Source: CAYPNF01 sp964411985 (GTDB taxonomy: Bacteria > Verrucomicrobiota > Verrucomicrobiia > Limisphaerales > J093). Taken from it: DNA of 64,000 nt. Positions 43,130-55,081 of the stretch are shown here, piece after piece (position 1 is the first letter of the stretch; each line of letters starts with the position of its first letter). The position numbers and the translations under genes are program-made. The notes below the pieces were generated by a model. The model ran no database searches. It had not been told where the DNA came from and was given only the letters and a program-made list of their open reading frames with translations. The DNA is taken from contig CAYPNF010000011.1 of the NCBI GenBank assembly GCA_964411985.1, positions 1 to 64,000 of the forward strand, written 5' to 3'.

Positions 43130-43954
43130 TTAGGAAGGCCGCGAATTGCCCATGCTCGTCACCAAATAAGGGGACGGAGCCGGGGTTGCCTTGGGCGCTG
43201 CCTCAACGGTCTCTTTCACTTGACCGAACACCGTCGCAAAGGTCTTGTACATGATCCGCAGGTCCCCAACCAAGGTGCGGTTGCGCACGTATTGGATGTC
43301 GAGGTTGATCATCTCCGAAAACGTGGTCTTGTTCTTGCCCGAAACCTGCCAGAGTCCCGTAAGGCCCGGGAGGGAGTGGCAACGTTCTTTTTGCCAAGGG
43401 AGGTAATCCTGAAACTCGTAGGGCGTGCAAGGCCGGGGACCGACGATGCTCATGTCACCTCGCAACACGTTGATCAGCTGAGGTAGCTCGTCAAGTCCGC
43501 TGGAACGGAGCAGGGCACCCAAGGGAATGAGACGAGGATCGCCCATCACGTCAATCTTGGTCATCGGCCGATCGGAGGCAATCAGGTCACGGAGGTGGTT
43601 TTGATGGATCTTGGTATCTGCATTAGGACGCATGCTCCTGAATTTCAAGCACTTGAACGTCCTGCCGCGGTATCCAATGCGGGTCTGGGTGAAGAAGACG
43701 GGGCCGGGAGAGGCCAATTTGATGAAGACCGCCAGGAAAACCATCAGGGGAGCGAGAACCGGGAGTGCCAGTCCGATACAGGCGAGATCCAAAGCGCGCT
43801 TCCAGATCGGGGCACCAACCATATTGCTGGCGGACCTCGCGGAAGGAGGTCGAACGGAGTGCACAAACTCCGTAACGACCTCGGCCCGGCGGCTGCAAGA
43901 ACAGGCAGCAAACCCAGAACAGCGATTCATTGACGATTGTAAGGTGCTACTCAC
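43130..43954 (-). CDS. Undecaprenyl-phosphate sugar phosphotransferase
   Basis: 274 aa; GTG start at 43954 (ATG at 43930 is an alternative). One transmembrane segment (ALDLACIGLALPVLAPLMVF, then LAVFIKL) precedes the cytoplasmic catalytic domain of the WcaJ/ExoY (bacterial sugar transferase) family: ASPGPVFFTQTRIGYRGRTF, LRSSGLDELPQLINVLRGDM, SIVGPRPCTPYEF and LPGLTGLWQVSGK. It starts exopolysaccharide or O-antigen synthesis by loading sugar-1-phosphate onto undecaprenyl phosphate. No polysaccharide cluster surrounds it. Confidence 0.9.
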   Translation of the reverse strand: MSSTLQSSMNRCSGFAACSCSRRAEVVTEFVHSVRPPSARSASNMVGAPIWKRALDLACIGLALPVLAPLMVFLAVFIKLASPGPVFFTQTRIGYRGRTFKCLKFRSMRPNADTKIHQNHLRDLIASDRPMTKIDVMGDPRLIPLGALLRSSGLDELPQLINVLRGDMSIVGPRPCTPYEFQDYLPWQKERCHSLPGLTGLWQVSGKNKTTFSEMINLDIQYVRNRTLVGDLRIMYKTFATVFGQVKETVEAAPKATPAPSPYLVTSMGNSRPS

Positions 43955-44169
43955 GAGTTATTTATCTAAAAGTTCTGTTCCAACACCAACTGGAGACCTC
44001 AACCAAAGTTCTCCATACTGTATCTCAGTATTCTACATCACTAACCACCTATATCTACGCAGACCGGGTTCCATTCCTGCGTGGAAGCCACAGTATTCAA
44101 TAAATATTCTTAAGCCTTACGAACGGTATCCTAATTGATCTCGTTTGTGTGGCTCGCTAACCTGCTGTC

Positions 44170-44589
44170 ATGAACGCCGCGCCTGCAAATCGCGAAAGGG
44201 ACCTGCAAATCGACCAAAGGATGGCCGCTTTGGGCGTTCGCGAATCCGATATTGAGGAGACTTTCGTGAGGTCCGGGGGGCATGGGGGGCAGAATGTCAA
44301 CAAGTTGGCAACTTGCGTGATGCTGGTCCATCTTCCGACCGGCTTGCAGGTCAAGTGTCAGACAACGCGTCAACAGGGCCTGAATCGGGTTATGGCCCGA
44401 CGGCTCCTTCTGGACAAGATTGAGGAACAGCGGTTGAGTCAGGCGGCCGCGGAACGGGCGCGAGTGGAGAAGATTCGGCGTCAGAAACGCAAGAAGAGTC
44501 GAGGGGCAAAAGAACGGATGCTCGCCGATAAATCCCGTCATTCGGACAAGAAGGCAGCCCGGCGTGTTGACTCGAAATCCTGGCTCTGA
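44170..44589 (+). CDS. Peptide-chain-release-factor-like GGQ protein
   Basis: 139 aa, a lone catalytic domain of class I release factors. VRSGGHGGQNVNKLATCVML contains the GGQ that reaches the peptidyl-transferase centre; QQGLNRVMARRLLLDKIEEQ follows, and a long basic C-terminal tail (KIRRQKRKKSRGAKERMLAD) presumably enters the mRNA channel as in ArfB/YaeJ. It lacks stop-codon recognition domains. It probably rescues stalled ribosomes. The sequence before GGQ is GGH instead of the usual GSGPGGQ/SSGPGGQ. Confidence 0.85.
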   Translation: MNAAPANRERDLQIDQRMAALGVRESDIEETFVRSGGHGGQNVNKLATCVMLVHLPTGLQVKCQTTRQQGLNRVMARRLLLDKIEEQRLSQAAAERARVEKIRRQKRKKSRGAKERMLADKSRHSDKKAARRVDSKSWL

Positions 44590-44785
44590 GCCGTAACAAT
44601 TCAATGAAGAACAGGAGTCAGCGGAGACAGCAGAGATCGGGCTTGAGCGGTCTGACGATCGAGACGGACGTATCACTTTCACCGTCCAGTGAACGCTTGA
44701 ACGGACCGCGAGGAGCGATTCTGACTCCGTCTGACGGCTCTGCTCTCTCTGCTGCCTCCTGTTGAACTGCATGGACACGGCTGAG
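44588..44785. repeat. Dispersed ~198-bp repeat, copy 2 (inverted)
   Basis: This is the reverse complement of 6667-6865, with only a few changes. It begins exactly at the stop codon of the release-factor-like gene and ends before the next gene. It may provide a transcription end, but no canonical T-run was seen. Confidence 0.8.
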
Positions 44786-44918
44786 GGCAGCCTTGGGTTA
44801 CAATTTTGCCATCACTCTATAGTACCACCCGCAGGTGGAAACGGTACCCTGATCCGTGTTCAGTGCTGTCGATGCCATTGAGCCCTCTGGAAGGGGTAAC
44901 AGGCGAGCGGATTGGTAT

Positions 44919-45842
44919 ATGCGAATCGCGGTCTACACGGACAATCAGGAAATAGGGCCCTTCGAGTTGGAGGCATTTCGAGACTTGGTAAGAATGGGAT
45001 CGATTCCCTCCTGCGCCTACGCACGGTTTGAGGATTCGACCGAGTGGGTGACAGTGGACGAGTTCGTGCTAAGACTGCCGGTGGAACCTATGGCTGCGAC
45101 GCCTGCGCGAAGGAGCCTGGTCCCGCCGGTCCCCGAGCCTAAGACTCCGCCCAGCTTGATCTCTTCGTTCGCCTACCCGTTCAAAGGCAATGGATGGATC
45201 CTCCTCACCACGGGTACGGTTTTCTTTGGGATTCTCGACTTTGCCAGCGCATTTGCCGGTCCGGCCGCGATCTTGGTGGCCGTCTTTGCCTCGGGCTACA
45301 TGCTGTCGTATTTGAAGAGCATCATCCTGGCGTCGGCCCAGGGAGAGGAGGAGATGCCTGCTTATCCCGAGTTTTCGAGTTTCTCCGACGACATCCTCAC
45401 CCCCTTTCTGCAGATGATGACGCCGATCGTGCTGTGCCTGATGCCGGGTCTCTTTTGGTTCTTTCGCGCGGTGGCGGCGTTGGACCATGGGGGAACGGTT
45501 GGAGCGGTGGTGTTGCCTTTGGTTCTGGTTGTTGTGGGTGCGCTGTATCTTCCCATGGCGCTTCTGGGGGTGGCGATGATGGATACCGTGGGTGGCGTGA
45601 ACCCGGTTTTGGTGATCCCTTCCATCCTGCGAATTCCAGGATCCTACCTGGCGGCTTGCTTCGTACTATTTCTCGCCGTGGGTGGGGCGATGGTGTTCGA
45701 CATCCTGATGGGGGGCTTAGCTAAGATCCCAATTCTCCCCGGCGCCTTGAGCGGCTTCGTGGGGTTGTACTTGCTGGCGGTGGAAGGCCGGATTCTGGGG
45801 CTGATCTATCTCAGGAACCAGCGGGTATTGAGCTGGTTCTGA
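44919..45842 (+). CDS. GYF-like domain protein with multiple membrane helices
   Basis: 307 aa from ATG 44919. The N-terminal 55 residues (RIAVYTDNQEIGPFELEAFR, then MGSIPSCAYARFEDSTEWV) are a GYF_2-like domain, which in other proteins binds peptides. A Pro-rich linker follows, and then five or six transmembrane helices (GWILLTTGTVFFGILDFASA; IVLCLMPGLFWFFRAVAALD; GTVGAVVLPLVLVVVGALYL). This layout is common in Planctomycetes/Verrucomicrobia membrane proteins of unknown role. Confidence 0.75.
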   Translation: MRIAVYTDNQEIGPFELEAFRDLVRMGSIPSCAYARFEDSTEWVTVDEFVLRLPVEPMAATPARRSLVPPVPEPKTPPSLISSFAYPFKGNGWILLTTGTVFFGILDFASAFAGPAAILVAVFASGYMLSYLKSIILASAQGEEEMPAYPEFSSFSDDILTPFLQMMTPIVLCLMPGLFWFFRAVAALDHGGTVGAVVLPLVLVVVGALYLPMALLGVAMMDTVGGVNPVLVIPSILRIPGSYLAACFVLFLAVGGAMVFDILMGGLAKIPILPGALSGFVGLYLLAVEGRILGLIYLRNQRVLSWF

Positions 45843-45890
45843 AGTTGACTCGTTCCGTCCGAGAGGGGCAGGGCTTCGGTCGACTTTGCC

Positions 45891-48509
<2,619 letters not shown>

Positions 48510-48680
48510 GAAGGAAGAAAGGGCAGGTTTCGCCGGGCGTCAAGTGCCCTGAAGGCTCCATTCTAAACTGGTCGTGGGCAGGCTTCTCGAAAATGGATCT
48601 GCGGCAATGACTCACGAGCCAGCGAGATGCGGGCCTCAAGATGCTCTTGGAGCAGGTCATCCTACCCCCCGAAACGGACA

Positions 48681-48708
48681 AATAAAAAGCCCCGCCTTCG
48701 CGGGGCTG
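48681..48708 (-). terminator. Rho-independent terminator of the dnaB-bamA-skp transcript
   Basis: On the minus strand AGCCCCGC-GAAG-GCGGGGCT forms an 8-bp perfect stem followed by TTTTTATTTG. It lies 22 bases after the skp/ompH stop. Confidence 0.85.
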
Positions 48709-48730
48709 ACAAAGGTGATTTGCCTGGCGC

Positions 48731-49381
48731 TTACTTCGATTCTTCGGCCGGCTTCTCGTCTGGCTTTTCCGAACCAGTCGGGACGCCCGCAGGTTTGTTG
48801 GCGTTGAGCTGGTTCAAGACTTCCTCAGTCAAATCGGGGGCGCCTGAGGTGAAGAGCACGATTGGGGTTTGGTTCACACTCTCCGCAGCCGAATCCATGA
48901 CGAGGTTGTAGCTTCCGGACTTGGCTTTCTTATCAACGATCTCCCGAATTTCGCGGAGAATGTTATCCCGCATCCGCTTGGTTTGGGTGCGCAGTTGCTC
49001 CCCCATTTGACGGTCGAAAGACTGAATGTTCTGTTCCAGTTCGCGGATCTCCAGCAGCTTGCTTTCTGAACTCTTCTTCCGCTTTTCCTTTTCGTCGGCC
49101 GAGACGGCCTGATCATTGGCGCTATCGAGGAGCTTCTTATAGTCTTCCGTGGCTTTCTGATAGTCCTCAATCAGTCCTTTGCGGGCCTTTTCAAGGTCGC
49201 CTTGTCGCTCCTTGAGTTGCACATCGGCTTGTTTGGTTTTCCAATAGCCATCAAAGACGGTCTTGAGGTTGATGACCGCCAATTTGGTCTCTGCGGTTGC
49301 CTGACAGGCAAGCGACGCGGCGACGACGGCAGCGACGGCGAAACGAAGTATCTGGTGGCGAAGGTTCCTGGTAATGCTCAT
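48731..49381 (-). CDS. skp: OmpH/Skp-family periplasmic chaperone
   Basis: 216 aa from ATG 49381. The signal peptide (ILRFAVAAVVAASLACQATA) is followed by KLAVINLKTVFDGYWKTKQA and a long charged coiled coil (about residues 60-150, LKERQGDLEKARKGLIEDYQ) and a beta end (GSYNLVMDSAAESVNQTPIV). A charged, Pro/Glu-rich extension ends the protein. Skp holds unfolded outer-membrane proteins for BamA, encoded immediately upstream in the same transcript. Confidence 0.9.
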   Translation of the reverse strand: MSITRNLRHQILRFAVAAVVAASLACQATAETKLAVINLKTVFDGYWKTKQADVQLKERQGDLEKARKGLIEDYQKATEDYKKLLDSANDQAVSADEKEKRKKSSESKLLEIRELEQNIQSFDRQMGEQLRTQTKRMRDNILREIREIVDKKAKSGSYNLVMDSAAESVNQTPIVLFTSGAPDLTEEVLNQLNANKPAGVPTGSEKPDEKPAEESK

Positions 49382-49403
49382 TGTCTGTAAACGGTGTCGA
49401 ATG

Positions 49404-51854
49404 CTAAAACTCGCGGGTGTAGCCCACTCCAAACTGGAAGCGGCCTTTGTTCTCATTGAACTTATCGACGGTGATCGGGAACGCGTAATCCAACCGCAGC
49501 GGCCCCACCATCGGGATATTTAGGCGAATGCCAAGGCCCCAGTTATCCAAGTAGCTCTTGTAGTCGCTGTTCAACACATCGAAACTGTACGCTTTCGGGT
49601 AGACGTTGCCAGCATCATAGAACACGGCGAACCGCAAACGTTCAATAATCGGTATGCTGTATTCGGCCGTGCCGAACCAGAATGTACCGCCACCAATCGG
49701 TTCCACGCCGGTGGCGTCAAAGGGGCCGACGTGGCGGTACTCGAAGCCCCTCAAAGAGTAAAGGCCTCCGAGGAAGAAACGGTCAAAGAGGTGTACCCGA
49801 TCCGAGTTGGCATAGGTGTCCACTACACCCACGCGTCCAGACAGTTCCAGCACATGGCCTTTGGCGAAACCCCGAAAATAGCGGCTTGACGTTAGCTCCA
49901 GCTTATAAAAGTCCGTGTCCCCTCCGAGTGGCCCCCCAGCGACGAATGTCTCAAAGACCGTTCGCTGACCTCGGTCCGGGAGCAGGACGCTATTCCGTGT
50001 GTCATAGGCGATCGAGGCGCCCGCTTTGGACACCAGGGTGTAGCCCTCTTCCATGCGAATCTCGGGAGGAACCGGATCGTAGGTATGAGTCTGGCCGTCG
50101 CTGCCCACCAAGGAGTAAGGGTGGGGCATGTCGACCAAGCCGATGTTTTCCAGGGTATAACTGACGCTTCCGATCCAGAAATCGTTCCACAAAACGCGAC
50201 TCAGGCTGAGTCGGGCTCCGCCTTGGATCAGGTCGTAGAGATCGCTGTAATAATTGAGCTGTCGGTAGTAGAGGTCCACACCGAAAGCGAGCTTGTGGTT
50301 CAGGAACCAAGGTTCGATGAAAGTCAGCTGATAGTCCTGACGCTCGGTTCCGTACTGGACCCGCAGGCGAACCTTCTGGCCACCGCCTGTTCCGAGGAAG
50401 AAAGGAGGCTTGAAGAGATCGAAATTGCCCTGACCGACTTCCACGAAGCCGACGAGCGAATCCACCGAGCTAAAGCCCACTCCAAAGCGCAGATCGCCCG
50501 TGTTCTTTTCTTCCACCGTAAGAGAGAGGTTGCGGCGGTCAGGCACATCCGTTGGCTCAGGCTGCGCATCGACCTTGGCAAAATAGTTCAGACCGTAAAG
50601 ACGGTTGGTGCTCAGCTTGACGCGCACCATGTCGAAGGTCTCGCCGGGGTTGATGGCGAGCTCGCGGCGGATCACCTTGTCTTTGGTCTTGGTGTTTCCC
50701 TTGATATCGATCTTCTCGATGTAGGATTTCTCGCCTTCCTCGATCTGGTACACCACGTCCATGGTGCCCCTCTCGGTGTTGGGAATCCGCACCGGTTCGA
50801 TACGCGCGTCGATGTACCCTTTGGCGCCGTAGAGATCCTCCAGCGCTTCCCGATCGCGACTGAGGCCGGTGGGTGTAAAATTCTGTCCGGGGCTCAGAGT
50901 GAGACCTCGTGTGAACTTATTCTTCTCTTTGACGATCGGATCGTAAAGCAGCGCGTTGGTGGTGAAGAGCTTGTTGCCGCGGAAGTCGACCGAGCCCACG
51001 CGATAGCGGCGTCCTTCGAACACCGAGATTTTCAGGATGATCCGCTTTTCGTTGTATTGATCTACCTGAACATCTTTGATCTCAAAATCGATGTAGCCCT
51101 CGTTTCGGTAGAACTCGGCGAGCTTCTCCTTGTCTTCCTCGAACTGCTCGTCCTTGAGGGTCCCGCTCCCGGTCAACCAGGAAAACATCCAGTGCCGGCG
51201 TGTCTTGATGGTCTTCCGCAATTTCTTTTGCGTGAAGGCCTCGGCGCCGACAAACACCACGTCACGAATCTTCACCTTCGGGGACTCAGCGATCTCGAAC
51301 GTGGCAGTGCCCTTTCCGAGACGTTCGTCTACGTTGGGCACATACTTCACCGTCGTCTTCTGGTACCCGGCCTTCTGGTAATACTTCTGGATCTCCTGGG
51401 CGTCGCTGAACAGTTTGCGTTCGTCCAGCGGCTCTCCAGTCTTGGAGGAAACCTTCTTGAGGAGTTTGGAATTCTTGTACTTCTTGTTCCCGGAGAAAAT
51501 GATCTGCGTCAGCGTCGGTTTGCCTTGGACCACATAGACCAAGCGAACGCCTTCGTCGACGGCCTCTTCAACCACCCGGATGTTGTAGAAATACCCGGTG
51601 CCGTAAAGGCTGCGCACATCGTCATCCACGCTGTTGCGGCTATAGGATTCGCCCTCTTTCACCCGAATGTTGGCGCGAATCAAGGCATCGCTGACGGCGG
51701 GGGGGCCCACATGCCGAATCTCGACGCGTCGGATGGTTAAGGGAGCAGCGCCTTGAGCGAATGCGGCCGGGCTGCAGAGGATGCTTGCGCACACCCCCAA
51801 CACACACACACGCCCAGCCGCCCAACTAGCAATATCAGTTGGCTGCTGGCACAT
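49404..51854 (-). CDS. bamA: Outer-membrane protein assembly factor BamA
   Basis: 816 aa from ATG 51854. A signal segment (VCVLGVCASILCSPAAFAQG) precedes five POTRA domains (ending about residue 420; for example LTQIIFSGNKKYKNSKLLKK and YIEKIDIKGNTKTKDKVIRR). A 16-stranded beta-barrel follows and terminates in the usual aromatic residue (GVGYTREF). Conserved FSSVDSLVGFVEVGQGNFDL and SLRGFEYRHVGPFDATG (the L6 loop) are present. It folds and inserts outer-membrane barrels. Its start overlaps the dnaB 3' end by 20 bases. Confidence 0.95.
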   Translation of the reverse strand: MCQQPTDIASWAAGRVCVLGVCASILCSPAAFAQGAAPLTIRRVEIRHVGPPAVSDALIRANIRVKEGESYSRNSVDDDVRSLYGTGYFYNIRVVEEAVDEGVRLVYVVQGKPTLTQIIFSGNKKYKNSKLLKKVSSKTGEPLDERKLFSDAQEIQKYYQKAGYQKTTVKYVPNVDERLGKGTATFEIAESPKVKIRDVVFVGAEAFTQKKLRKTIKTRRHWMFSWLTGSGTLKDEQFEEDKEKLAEFYRNEGYIDFEIKDVQVDQYNEKRIILKISVFEGRRYRVGSVDFRGNKLFTTNALLYDPIVKEKNKFTRGLTLSPGQNFTPTGLSRDREALEDLYGAKGYIDARIEPVRIPNTERGTMDVVYQIEEGEKSYIEKIDIKGNTKTKDKVIRRELAINPGETFDMVRVKLSTNRLYGLNYFAKVDAQPEPTDVPDRRNLSLTVEEKNTGDLRFGVGFSSVDSLVGFVEVGQGNFDLFKPPFFLGTGGGQKVRLRVQYGTERQDYQLTFIEPWFLNHKLAFGVDLYYRQLNYYSDLYDLIQGGARLSLSRVLWNDFWIGSVSYTLENIGLVDMPHPYSLVGSDGQTHTYDPVPPEIRMEEGYTLVSKAGASIAYDTRNSVLLPDRGQRTVFETFVAGGPLGGDTDFYKLELTSSRYFRGFAKGHVLELSGRVGVVDTYANSDRVHLFDRFFLGGLYSLRGFEYRHVGPFDATGVEPIGGGTFWFGTAEYSIPIIERLRFAVFYDAGNVYPKAYSFDVLNSDYKSYLDNWGLGIRLNIPMVGPLRLDYAFPITVDKFNENKGRFQFGVGYTREF

Positions 51855-53322
51855 CGTCCGGACTGATTTTTGACAGACTTTCAAACCGTGTGAAGGACTT
51901 CAGGAACGTCAAATGCACGTCTCCCGTGGGTCCATTTCGCTGCTTCGCCACCAGCAGATTGACTGGCAACGCTTCCGAACCAACCGCATCTTCATCTTCA
52001 TCTTCGCCAGCAGCCTTGTTGGGGTTGCTGGGGTCCGCTTTGTACAGCAGACCAACAAGATCAGCATCCTGCTCGATCGCACCAGACTCGCGCAAGTCCG
52101 AAAGCTTGGGCTTCCGGCTCTTGTCCCGCTCCACGTCACGATTGAGCTGGCTTAAGACAATGACCGGCACAGACAGCTCTTTTGCCAGAGCCTTTACCCC
52201 GTTCGAGATATCTGCGATCTCTTGCTGGCGATTCTGGTCGGCCTTCCGCGAAGTAGAATGGAGCAATTGGAGGTAGTCAATCACAAATAGCTTGATATCA
52301 TGCTGTTGCTTCATCCGCCGAGCCCTGGCCCGCAACTGCAGGATCGAGAGTCCCGGACTGTCGTCGATGATCAGGGGGGCATTCGCCATCCTTCCGGCAG
52401 CACTGGTGAGTTTGGGGAAGTCCCTTTCGGCAATGAAGCCTTCCCGGATGCTGCGCAGGTTGACCCGTGCTCTGGAGCATAACATTCTCAACACCAAGGA
52501 ATCGGACGTCATTTCCAGGCTGAAAACACCCACCGCCAACTTGAGATCCAGCGAAACGTACTCCGCAATGTTCATCGCCAGCGACGTCTTTCCCATGCTG
52601 GGACGGGCCGCGATGACGATCATGTCGCCCGGTTGGAGTCCGCTCGTCATCTTGTCCAGATCTTGAAACCCAGTGGCCAACCCGCGGATTTGTCCTTGGC
52701 GTTGCTGGTAATCCTCAATGGTCTGAATCGCCTTGCGCACCAACTCCTTCGTACTGCGGGCGGCTGTTTCGTCCCTTTCCTCGCCGATCTTCAGCACGTC
52801 CCGCTCCACTTCATCCAGCAGCGATTCCACCTGGTCTTGTTCCTCGAAAGCTCTACCCACGATGCCGGTGCAAGTGGAGATGATCCGCCTCAGGACATGC
52901 TTCTCCCGGACGATCTGGATGTAATACTCAAGGTTGGCTGCTGAAGGGACCGCGTCCATGAGGCTGGACAGGTAGGAATACCCGCCTACCCCTTCGAGCA
53001 GGTTCTTGTCCCGCAGGCGCTGGCCTACGGTGACGATGTCGATGGCCTCCTGTTGATCATACATCGCAATCAGATGCTCAAACAGGGTCTGGTGGCGCAG
53101 GTCGTAAAAGGACGTCGGATCTCCCTTGAGCTTCTCGATACAGATCCCAACTCCCTCTTTGGGGGAAAGGAGAATGCAGCCCAGAACGCCTTGCTCCGCC
53201 TCAATCGAATGGGGAGGCAGACGGTCTACTCTCATCGGATCCGCGAGGTTGGATCGTTGCCGACGGGTCTTCTTCAGGTCCGCGTTCGGTTTTTCGGTAT
53301 CACTCAGGACGGTCTCTGCCAT
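51835..53322 (-). CDS. dnaB: Replicative DNA helicase DnaB
   Basis: 495 aa from ATG 53322; a longer frame to 53382 is less likely. The N-terminal domain (PHSIEAEQGVLGCILLSPKE) is followed by the RecA-like helicase domain with Walker A AARPSMGKTSLAMN, Walker B IKLFVIDYLQLL, and SQLNRDVERDKSRKPKLSDL, then RESGAIEQDADLV, the DnaB motif 4. It unwinds DNA at the fork. An acidic insertion (AGEDEDEDAVGSE) near the C-terminus is unusual. Confidence 0.95.
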   Translation of the reverse strand: MAETVLSDTEKPNADLKKTRRQRSNLADPMRVDRLPPHSIEAEQGVLGCILLSPKEGVGICIEKLKGDPTSFYDLRHQTLFEHLIAMYDQQEAIDIVTVGQRLRDKNLLEGVGGYSYLSSLMDAVPSAANLEYYIQIVREKHVLRRIISTCTGIVGRAFEEQDQVESLLDEVERDVLKIGEERDETAARSTKELVRKAIQTIEDYQQRQGQIRGLATGFQDLDKMTSGLQPGDMIVIAARPSMGKTSLAMNIAEYVSLDLKLAVGVFSLEMTSDSLVLRMLCSRARVNLRSIREGFIAERDFPKLTSAAGRMANAPLIIDDSPGLSILQLRARARRMKQQHDIKLFVIDYLQLLHSTSRKADQNRQQEIADISNGVKALAKELSVPVIVLSQLNRDVERDKSRKPKLSDLRESGAIEQDADLVGLLYKADPSNPNKAAGEDEDEDAVGSEALPVNLLVAKQRNGPTGDVHLTFLKSFTRFESLSKISPDDVPAAN

Positions 53323-53455
53323 GCCTCTAGCAGACCGTGATTTGGGTTTCCATGCAAACCAGACTTGCTCTGGGTTATTCACCGGGAATTCACAGTCAAA
53401 ATGCTTCGTTCCAGGTCTTGCGTGCCCTGCAAAAGTGAGTAGGATTCAGTCGTTT

Positions 53456-55081
53456 ATGGCCTCCTCTCTTCCATCTATGAATTCTGATCCCGGTGCCGAG
53501 GGCTCTACGACGAATCCGTCCCTGCCTCGAGTGGCAATCCTTTACAAACGCCATGCGGAGTTGGACGAGCATGTGATGGCGCAGTTGGAAAAGAGGCTGT
53601 TGGAGGTCGGATACCCCGTCTTTGTGGACCGTCACCTGGAACTCGGGGTGGATTGGGCCAAGGAGATCGAACTGCAGATCCGCACCTCGGACGCGGTGAT
53701 CCCGATTCTTTCCGCCGAGTCTGCCCGAAGCGAGATGATGGGTTTTGAGGTGGAGCATGCTCATGAGGTAGCCCAGTTTCGGCAGGGTCGGCCCAAGCTG
53801 CTGCCGATTCGTGTGAGTTTCACCGGGCCGCTGCCGGAGCCGATGCGGGGTATTCTGGAACCTATCCAGTACTTTCTCTGGGAAGGTCCGCAGGACGATG
53901 AGGGGTTGTTGGCGGAGGTTCTGAATGCGCTGAAACATCTGCCCGCTCCGGAGCCGGCCTCGGCCAAGTTGCCGATGAAGGGGCACCGCCTTACTCCGCT
54001 CCCCGTACCTCAACCTCACCAGAAAGCGGAGATCCCCTCTACCCAGGGTGTGGGGGTGCCGACGGCTTTGGAGTCCATCGGTGGAGCAACCCCTCTCAAC
54101 TCGGAATTCTACGTGCTTCGTCCGGCGGATACCGAGATTCGCAATGCGATTACCCGAAAGGATTGCCTAATCCTCATCAAGGGTGCTCGGCAGATCGGGA
54201 AGACCTCCCTGTTGGCGAGAGGTTTACAGTTTGCGCGGGAGAGCCGGTACCAGGCTGCGTGCACAGACCTCCAGAAGCTCAACGCCACCAACCTGGCTTC
54301 CGCGAACAACTTCTACCTTACGCTGGCGGAATCGTTGGCTGACCAGCTGGGGCTTTCCGTGATGCCCTCGGAGGTCTGGGATCCGAATCGGGCACCGAAT
54401 GTGAACTTCGAGCGATTCCTGCGGCGGGAAGTCCTGGGCAAACTCGGGCGGCCGCTGGTCTGGGGATTGGACGAGGTGGACCGGCTCTTCGGATGCCCCT
54501 TCGGCAGCGAAGTGTTTGGGTTATTCCGATCCTGGCACAACGAACGATCTCTCGATCCGGAAGGCCCCTGGGCCAATCTCTCGCTGGTGATCGTCTACGC
54601 CACCGAAGCTCACCTTTTCATCACCGACTTGAACCAATCCCCCTTCAACGTGGGGACCCGTTTGGCTTTGGATGACTTCCAACCGCTCCAGATCGCCGAG
54701 CTCAATCGGCGCCACGGAAGTCCCTTGAAGGATCCAGAGGAGCTGAACCAGCTGACGAAGCTGGTGGGAGGACATCCTTATCTTGTTCGGCGTGGTCTGC
54801 ATGAACTCACGACCAAACGCATGACCTTCGCATCGTTCGAGCAGTTGGCTCCGCGGGATGAAGGGTTCTACGGGGACCACTTGCGGCGCATCCTGGTGCT
54901 GTTGGCCAAGGATGTGGCTTTGGCCGATTCTCTGGGCGAGTTGTTGCATGACCGTCCGGGCCTGTCCCCAGAGAGCTTCTATCGCCTCCGCAGCGCTGGG
55001 GTGCTCTCCGGTGAAACGCCTTCGGAAGCCCGACTCCGCTGCCGCCTGTACGCGATGTACCTGCGTCGGCATCTGCTGTGA
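53456..55081 (+). CDS. TIR-domain AAA ATPase
   Basis: 541 aa from ATG 53456 (the open frame reaches 53126, overlapping dnaB on the other strand). Residues 24-160 are a TIR domain (RVAILYKRHAELDEHVMAQL; DAVIPILSAESARSEMMGFE, then VEHAHE, with Glu98/Glu100 as candidates for the catalytic Glu). A Pro-rich linker (163-205) leads to an AAA-like ATPase (AAA_35 type): Walker A GARQIGKTS at 243-251, Walker B-like VWGLDEVDRLF near 339. The C-terminal part is winged-helix-like. TIR domains in bacterial immunity hydrolyse NAD or make signal nucleotides. It is translationally coupled to the next gene. Confidence 0.85.
   Translation: MASSLPSMNSDPGAEGSTTNPSLPRVAILYKRHAELDEHVMAQLEKRLLEVGYPVFVDRHLELGVDWAKEIELQIRTSDAVIPILSAESARSEMMGFEVEHAHEVAQFRQGRPKLLPIRVSFTGPLPEPMRGILEPIQYFLWEGPQDDEGLLAEVLNALKHLPAPEPASAKLPMKGHRLTPLPVPQPHQKAEIPSTQGVGVPTALESIGGATPLNSEFYVLRPADTEIRNAITRKDCLILIKGARQIGKTSLLARGLQFARESRYQAACTDLQKLNATNLASANNFYLTLAESLADQLGLSVMPSEVWDPNRAPNVNFERFLRREVLGKLGRPLVWGLDEVDRLFGCPFGSEVFGLFRSWHNERSLDPEGPWANLSLVIVYATEAHLFITDLNQSPFNVGTRLALDDFQPLQIAELNRRHGSPLKDPEELNQLTKLVGGHPYLVRRGLHELTTKRMTFASFEQLAPRDEGFYGDHLRRILVLLAKDVALADSLGELLHDRPGLSPESFYRLRSAGVLSGETPSEARLRCRLYAMYLRRHLL

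Noticed and set aside
48510..48680. Possible heat-shock promoter or CIRCE element before clpB
   Set aside because: A CTTGAC...CCCTTT pair is present but only about 20 bases from the start codon, and no CIRCE inverted repeat is found.
50085..51740. 551-codon antisense frame in bamA
   Set aside because: It is opposite a clearly conserved BamA. It has no ribosome site and no recognisable domain.
53126..53455. N-terminal extension of the TIR gene
   Set aside because: It overlaps dnaB on the other strand and is Arg/Ser-rich. The TIR fold begins after ATG 53456.
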